In this document: piece by piece, positions 56,403 through 64,000 of the stretch | How positions within the stretch are numbered: the first letter of the stretch is position 1 | Layout: each line of letters opens with the position of its first letter | Source of the DNA: Comamonadaceae bacterium | Lineage (GTDB): Bacteria; Pseudomonadota; Gammaproteobacteria; Burkholderiales; Burkholderiaceae_C | NCBI GenBank assembly: GCA_027490925.1 | Contig: JAIXXF010000001.1 | Span: forward strand, 1 to 64,000 | Direction: 5' to 3' | Length of the DNA stretch: 64,000 nucleotides | Notes under the pieces: model-generated | What the model saw: the letters and a program-made list of their open reading frames with translations, nothing else | Told to the model about the DNA's origin: nothing | Databases searched by the model: none | Translations under genes and position numbers: made by a program

Positions 56403-56999
56403 TCAGTACCGCACGGTGTAGCGCACCTGCAACGCGTCTTCCCCTGGGTTGGGCTCCTTCACGCCGCCGTTGGACACGTGCTCCAGCCGCAACCCCAACT
56501 CTGCCTTGGGCGACAAGCGATACCCCACGCCGATTTGGTCGCTGAAGTTGATGGCGGTGCCGAACCGCTTTTGCTTGGTGGTGTACAGCCGGTCGTGGAC
56601 CACGGCACCGATGCCGCCCTCCACAAACCAAGGCGACCGGCCCTCGTCAAACCGGTACCGGAGCACCGGGATCACGGTCAGCGCTGCAAAGTTTTTGCGG
56701 CCGTCCACGCCGCGCGCGTTCCACACACCCAGCCCAGCTTCCAACTGGCCATCAATCCGCCCCCCCCACAGGCCCTTGAGGCACTGACAGTCCCACACCG
56801 CCCCGGCGGAGGCCAATGCAAACCCGTTGCCACCCCCGCCACCCTGCACATAGGCCCCGTTGGGCGCCCAACCGACGGCGTGCGCCCATGATGCTGTCAG
56901 GCCAGCCAGGCCCACCGCCAGCGCACCGGCGCGTCGCCGCCAAGCCGCCTTCCTTGGCGAATAAGTGGCGACATGGAAAGCGTGGGCGGCTGAAGTCAT
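56403..56999 (-). CDS. pagL: PagL-type lipid A 3-O-deacylase (acyloxyacyl hydrolase)
   Basis: Outer-membrane beta-barrel esterase removing the 3-O-acyl chain of lipid A; 198 residues. After an export signal (RRRAGALAVGLAGLTASWAHA) the barrel runs to a C-terminal aromatic (VRYTVRY). The catalytic His and Ser are in LRLEHVSNGGVKEPNPG, with the Glu/Asp partner in PGEDALQVRY; PWFVEGGIGAVVHDR is another conserved PagL strand. The start ATG 56999 gives a long basic N-region; a downstream start is possible. Confidence 0.85.
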   Translation of the reverse strand: MTSAAHAFHVATYSPRKAAWRRRAGALAVGLAGLTASWAHAVGWAPNGAYVQGGGGGNGFALASAGAVWDCQCLKGLWGGRIDGQLEAGLGVWNARGVDGRKNFAALTVIPVLRYRFDEGRSPWFVEGGIGAVVHDRLYTTKQKRFGTAINFSDQIGVGYRLSPKAELGLRLEHVSNGGVKEPNPGEDALQVRYTVRY

Positions 57000-57137
57000 G
57001 GTCTTTGGGCCCTGAAAGAGCCAGTGAGCGGTCGTGGGGAAGGTGGCTGCACCGCGTCGGTGTGCCACCGGCTGCTGCGGTGCAGCGCAGCAAATATGGT
57101 GCCCGCTTTCCGAAAACCAAGGGATCGCAAGGCCATG

Positions 57138-57716
57138 TCAGCCGAACGGTCGCACCCCAATCAGCCACAAATGCGCCCACCCGGCGAACCCGGCCCAAGC
57201 CGCCGCACCCAGCACCAGCGTGCCCAAGGTGCCCGGCCAGCCGGCGCGTGGTCGCGGTGCGGCGGCGACGCGGTCGCGTGCGCGGGCCGCGCGAAAGCTC
57301 AACACCGCCCACACCAGAAAGCCGCCGAACAGCAGCACATCGGCCAACTGGCCGTTGGCCAACAGATGCGCCAGCGCCCACACCTTGACCGACAGCACCA
57401 TCGGGTGGCCCAGCCGCGCCTTGACCGCGTTGCGCGGCACATAGGCCGCCGCCAGCAGCACGAACGCGATCAGCGTCAACAACGCCGCCGCATGCCGCAT
57501 GCCCACAGGGGGCACCCACAGCACCACAGGCTGCAGCCGGGCCTGGCTGTACCCCCAGCACAGCAACATCAAACCCAACAACGACAGCACCGACACGCCG
57601 CCTTTCCACACACCCACCCCGCGCTGCGCGACCACCCGCTCGCGCCAGTCGCCTGCCACCGCGCGCGGCAGATGAGCGCCCAAAAACAACACCAAACCCA
57701 ATACCAGCCACCCCAT
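57138..57716 (-). CDS. NnrU family membrane protein
   Basis: 192-residue inner-membrane protein with about six helices. LVLGLVLFLGAHLPRA at the start and YVPRNAVKARLGHPMVLSVKVWALAHLLANGQLADVLLFGGFLVWAVLSF are diagnostic of NnrU, which shares the fold of isoprenylcysteine methyltransferase-like proteins. Family members were first linked to nitric-oxide or nitrite metabolism and also occur widely without it; no denitrification gene is here. Start ATG 57716 chosen over one four codons upstream. Confidence 0.9.
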   Translation of the reverse strand: MGWLVLGLVLFLGAHLPRAVAGDWRERVVAQRGVGVWKGGVSVLSLLGLMLLCWGYSQARLQPVVLWVPPVGMRHAAALLTLIAFVLLAAAYVPRNAVKARLGHPMVLSVKVWALAHLLANGQLADVLLFGGFLVWAVLSFRAARARDRVAAAPRPRAGWPGTLGTLVLGAAAWAGFAGWAHLWLIGVRPFG

Positions 57717-57839
57717 GGTCACCTCCAATGCCGTCGCCCGCGAATTATGCGGCGCGGGCGCGAATCAGGCGCAACGGGGTGACACCGCTTTGCGGTAAGG
57801 TTCGGTCTGAGCGCCCTGCGCCGGATCTGAGGAAACCGC

Positions 57840-58544
57840 ATGTCTTTCAACCCCAACCACCCCCCGTCCGCCACCCCCGACAACGTTCGCAGCGTGGTGG
57901 TGCCCCCCGCCTCTGGCCACCGCTGGGTCGGCCGCGCCCTGACCGGAATCGCCGCCGCCATCGTGCTGGGCTTTCTGGGCTACACCGCCCACGGCTATTG
58001 GCAAACGCAAGTCAAAGGCGCTCAGCTGAGCAGCATCACGCTGTTCGGCAAGACGTTCACCATGCCCGGCAGCGGCGGCGGTGAGCCGCCACCGCTGGCC
58101 ACCGTGCCCTCGGGCGGTGTCTACCCCACCCCCTCCACCACAGGCAACGTCACTGGCCGTGGCATGGCCAGCGTGCGCGCGGGCGGTGGCAGCGGTGGGG
58201 CGGGTCAGGGCCAAGTGCCCAGTGAGCTGTTGGTCTTCCCCCTGCCACCCACGGCCGACGGCAAGCCAGTGGACACCGGCCCACCCAAGGCGCTCCCCAC
58301 CGCCGAAGTGGCCGGAAGCGGCGGCATCGCCCGGGTCGAGGTGGGCCGCACCGCCCAGCAACAGGCCGAGGCCGCCGCCGCCTTGACCCGCCCGGCAGAC
58401 CCGGCCGCCGAATGCGACCTGCTGCGTGCGCGTGGCGCCGAACTCGACGCGATGCTGCGCCAGTCACACTCGCCGCGCGTGCTGGACGGCTTGAGGGACG
58501 AGCGCAAAAGAGGCCAAGCCCGGCTCGCCGCCCTGCGCTGCTGA
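57840..58544 (+). CDS. Single-span membrane protein with C-terminal Cys-X41-Cys module
   Basis: 234 residues. One helix near the N-terminus (RALTGIAAAIVLGFLGYTAHGYW), then a Gly/Pro-rich linker, a segment SELLVFPLPPTADG, and the final helical hairpin from CDLLRARGAELDAM to RLAALRC. Architecture and cysteine spacing match the product at 55696, making the two distant paralogs on either side of pagL and nnrU. A similar C-terminal layout occurs in Comamonadaceae DUF4124-like proteins as far as I recall. Function unknown. Confidence 0.65.
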   Translation: MSFNPNHPPSATPDNVRSVVVPPASGHRWVGRALTGIAAAIVLGFLGYTAHGYWQTQVKGAQLSSITLFGKTFTMPGSGGGEPPPLATVPSGGVYPTPSTTGNVTGRGMASVRAGGGSGGAGQGQVPSELLVFPLPPTADGKPVDTGPPKALPTAEVAGSGGIARVEVGRTAQQQAEAAAALTRPADPAAECDLLRARGAELDAMLRQSHSPRVLDGLRDERKRGQARLAALRC

Positions 58545-58901
58545 CAGAGGCCACGCGCCACACCAGCCCGGCGGTGGACCACGGCACTGGTTGCTTCGGT
58601 TTTCATAGCATCCGCGCGTTGTTTGGCTAGGGCTGAAATCGGTTTTGGCCCCTCAGACGGGGCTTTTGACAGCCTCAAGCCCAAAAACCGTGTTTTGGCA
58701 CGGCTGTTGGCGCGGCCACCGGTGTGCCCTGCGCCAACCGCCGCTGGCGGCCCACCACCCGACCGCTTTTCACATTCCCTTGCCCAGCGCTCGGGCGGGC
58801 GGTCAGACCACGGGCAATCGTGCGCCACCCCGGCAGAATTCACCGCGTATGTGAAATGGCTATCACAGCTGTTTCATGCCAATCAACGCCGCACCGCCCC
58901 C
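58545..58901. other. Intergenic region with a dispersed repeat copy
   Basis: 357 bp without a supportable gene. At 58588-58650 it holds a diverged repeat copy (GGTTGCTTC-GGTTTTC-ATAGCATCC head, GGCTAGGGCTG centre, ATCGGTTTTGG tail). A reading frame from 58623 leads in phase into the next gene but has no protein-like features before its ATG at 58902. Confidence 0.5.
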
Positions 58902-59135
58902 ATGCCCCAGCGCAACACCCCCAACGCCATCGGCAGCTTGGACGACCTCAGCCAGCTCGACCGGCTGGTGGTGGACAAACGGTTCGACCAGCGATCGTCC
59001 GCCAAAAAGAACCGGCGCAACCGGCATTACGAGAAGCAGTTCATCCGCAACAGCCTCAGCCGGGGCCTGGTGCTGGACGACGACCTCGACCCGCTGCCAA
59101 GCGAGCCCACCGACATCCCCACCCGGCCCCACTGA
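58902..59135 (+). CDS. Small basic protein, conserved hypothetical (77 residues)
   Basis: From ATG 58902 the product reads IGSLDDLSQLDRLVVDKRFDQ, a strongly basic core SSAKKNRRNRHYEKQFIRNS, then an acidic end (GLVLDDDLDPLPSE). The alternation of acidic and basic blocks in a soluble 77-residue chain suggests nucleic-acid or ribosome contact, but this is inference. The motif RNRHYEKQFIRN is unusual enough to serve as a search handle. It is convergent with gyrB. Confidence 0.55.
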   Translation: MPQRNTPNAIGSLDDLSQLDRLVVDKRFDQRSSAKKNRRNRHYEKQFIRNSLSRGLVLDDDLDPLPSEPTDIPTRPH

Positions 59136-59270
59136 GGGCCGTCCGAGTAGCCGTAGCCCAACGCGCCATGCGGTTTGACGACCATACAGCGAGCCGCCCG
59201 CGTGGCTCACAAGCAGTCAATGTTCGGGCCCACAGGCGGCTCTTTCAGTGAAAGCTGCCAACCAGTCCCA

Positions 59271-63127
<3,857 letters not shown>

Positions 63128-63374
63128 GTCAACCTCTTCTTTAATGTCTTTAATTTAAATTAGCAGTAGTAGATAAGGGCCGCACAGCGCTGGGGACATC
63201 CCTATTTTCCCCTTTTTTATCAAGCACTTGCCGCACTTCCAAGCCTGTGGGTGACCGTGTTTTCACAGGCCGCGTCAGCGGGGACAACTTCTTCTTTTCA
63301 GACCCGCCTGTGGACAAGTGCCAACTTGTTCTCGCATTGTCCCCAGGGTTGTGAGTGTGGTTTTGGGGCACCTT
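63128..63374. promoter_or_regulatory. dnaA-dnaN spacer with DnaA-box-like sequences and an AT-rich stretch
   Basis: 247 bp. DnaA-box-like 9-mers: TTGTCCACA (minus, 63317-63309, one mismatch to TTATCCACA), TTGTCCCCA (plus, 63338-63346), TTGTCCCCG (minus, 63287-63279) and ATGTCCCCA (minus, 63199-63191). CCTGTG/CACAGG at 63244-63269 can pair. An AT-rich run (TTTAATTTAAATTAG) lies at about 63149-63163. It could regulate dnaN or form part of an origin; the main origin may lie upstream of dnaA outside the window. Confidence 0.4.
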
Positions 63375-64000
63375 TCAGCCTTTAAGGGTCTGCTCCAGCA
63401 CATGAAGTTGCTGGTTGAGGTCGGTCATCTGTTGCCGCTCACCCGCGATCTTGCGCACCGCGTGCAGCACCGTTGTGTGGTCCCGCCCACCAAACAACTC
63501 CCCGATCTCAGGCAAGCTTTTCTGCGTCAGTTCTTTGGCCAGGTACATCGCGATTTGACGCGGCCGAACAATGCTCGCAGGCCGCTTTTTGGAATACATG
63601 TCGGCGACTTTGATCTTGTAGTAGTCGGCCACCGTTTTTTGGATGTTCTCCACGCTGATCTGGCGGTTCTGAATGCTCAGCAAGTCGCGCAGCGCTTCAC
63701 GCGCCAAGGCGATGGAGATTTCTTTCTGGTTGAAGCGCGAATAAGCCAAGATTTTGCGCAGCGCCCCTTCGAGTTCCCGCACGTTGGACCGCACGTTCTT
63801 GGCCACAAAAAACGCCACCTCTTCCGACATCTCGGCCATCTCGGAGCGCGCCTTGCTGATTAAGATCGCTACCCGCATTTCCAGTTCGGGTGGCTCGATC
63901 GCCACCGTCAAGCCGGAATCAAAACGCGACACCAGGCGTTCGTGGATGTCTGGCAAACCCTTTGGGTAGGTGTCGCTGGTCATCACGATGTGAGACTTGC
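63375..64000 (-). CDS. dnaA: Chromosomal replication initiator DnaA, C-terminal part
   Basis: Initiator AAA+ ATPase; about 208 residues of the C-terminal half are visible and the 5' part is beyond the window. [30 protein letters not shown] contains the sensor I region, [17 protein letters not shown] the sensor II arginine, and domain IV has [23 protein letters not shown] followed by the DnaA-box recognition helix [16 protein letters not shown]. Together with dnaN and gyrB it fixes this end as origin-proximal. Confidence 0.97.
   Translation of the reverse strand, partial: KSHIVMTSDTYPKGLPDIHERLVSRFDSGLTVAIEPPELEMRVAILISKARSEMAEMSEEVAFFVAKNVRSNVRELEGALRKILAYSRFNQKEISIALAREALRDLLSIQNRQISVENIQKTVADYYKIKVADMYSKKRPASIVRPRQIAMYLAKELTQKSLPEIGELFGGRDHTTVLHAVRKIAGERQQMTDLNQQLHVLEQTLKG

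Noticed and set aside
59191-59242. Terminator for gyrB from GAGCCGCC and GGCGGCTC
   Set aside because: The complementary arms are 36 bases apart and no T-run follows, so the pairing is not convincing.

Overview
The window is GC-rich chromosomal DNA from a betaproteobacterium, most likely Burkholderiales of the family Comamonadaceae (Hydrogenophaga, Rhodoferax, Acidovorax and relatives); the genus cannot be fixed from sequence alone. The evidence is the gene order (waaF-ilvE, radA-alr-lplT, porin-glnK-amt, mnmG-rsmG-parA-parB, dnaA-dnaN-gyrB), the two-gene methionine synthase, and a dispersed repeat built on GCTATT-N5-6-ATAGC that recurs at least seven times. The right edge is the origin-proximal core (dnaA, dnaN and gyrB read leftward). 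No tRNA, rRNA, prophage, insertion sequence or CRISPR array was seen.

Layout: 0-2 kb, leftward waaF, a small membrane protein and the start of ilvE. 2-12.9 kb, DUF4254 protein, radA, a glutathione S-transferase, a queuosine-precursor transporter, a two-subunit Tat-exported molybdenum hydroxylase, alanine racemase, lplT, an EamA transporter and glutathione peroxidase. 12.9-16 kb, glycolate oxidase subunits glcF and glcE without an adjacent glcD. 16.3-19.3 kb, a nitrogen operon (porin-like protein, glnK, amt) behind an excellent sigma-54 promoter and a perfect NtrC site. 19.3-21.2 kb, comM broken by an in-frame stop. 21.8-26.4 kb, methionine synthase in two genes with a decayed cyclic-nucleotide-binding gene between them. 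26.5-36.7 kb, recQ, a soluble histidine kinase with a stand-alone receiver, pckG, an MFS transporter, a class II aldolase and an exported protein of unknown function.

37-42.8 kb is the chromosome-segregation cluster: mnmG (carrying a perfect 16-bp parS), rsmG, parA, an alpha/beta hydrolase, parB and a PduO-type cobalamin adenosyltransferase. 43-54 kb holds a Tat-exported dienelactone hydrolase, an old yellow enzyme, two tandem paralogous lipoproteins, a candidate structured RNA on the minus strand, infA, a flavin reductase, an M14 peptidase, a TetR regulator, a metallophosphoesterase and a pirin. 54-59 kb is a run of small envelope and poorly known genes: a Spy-like protein, a glutaredoxin-like protein with no cysteine, two single-span membrane proteins sharing a C-terminal Cys-X41-Cys module, PagL and NnrU. 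gyrB, dnaN and the 3' part of dnaA close the window.

The items most worth following are the minus-strand RNA candidate with a CU-rich loop (48.0-48.2 kb), the two unrecognised paralog pairs (45.8-48.0 kb; 55.7 and 57.8 kb), repeat copies that were domesticated into coding sequence (iorB N-terminus; glycine-zipper protein), the broken comM and cNMP-binding genes, and the sigma-54/NtrC control region.
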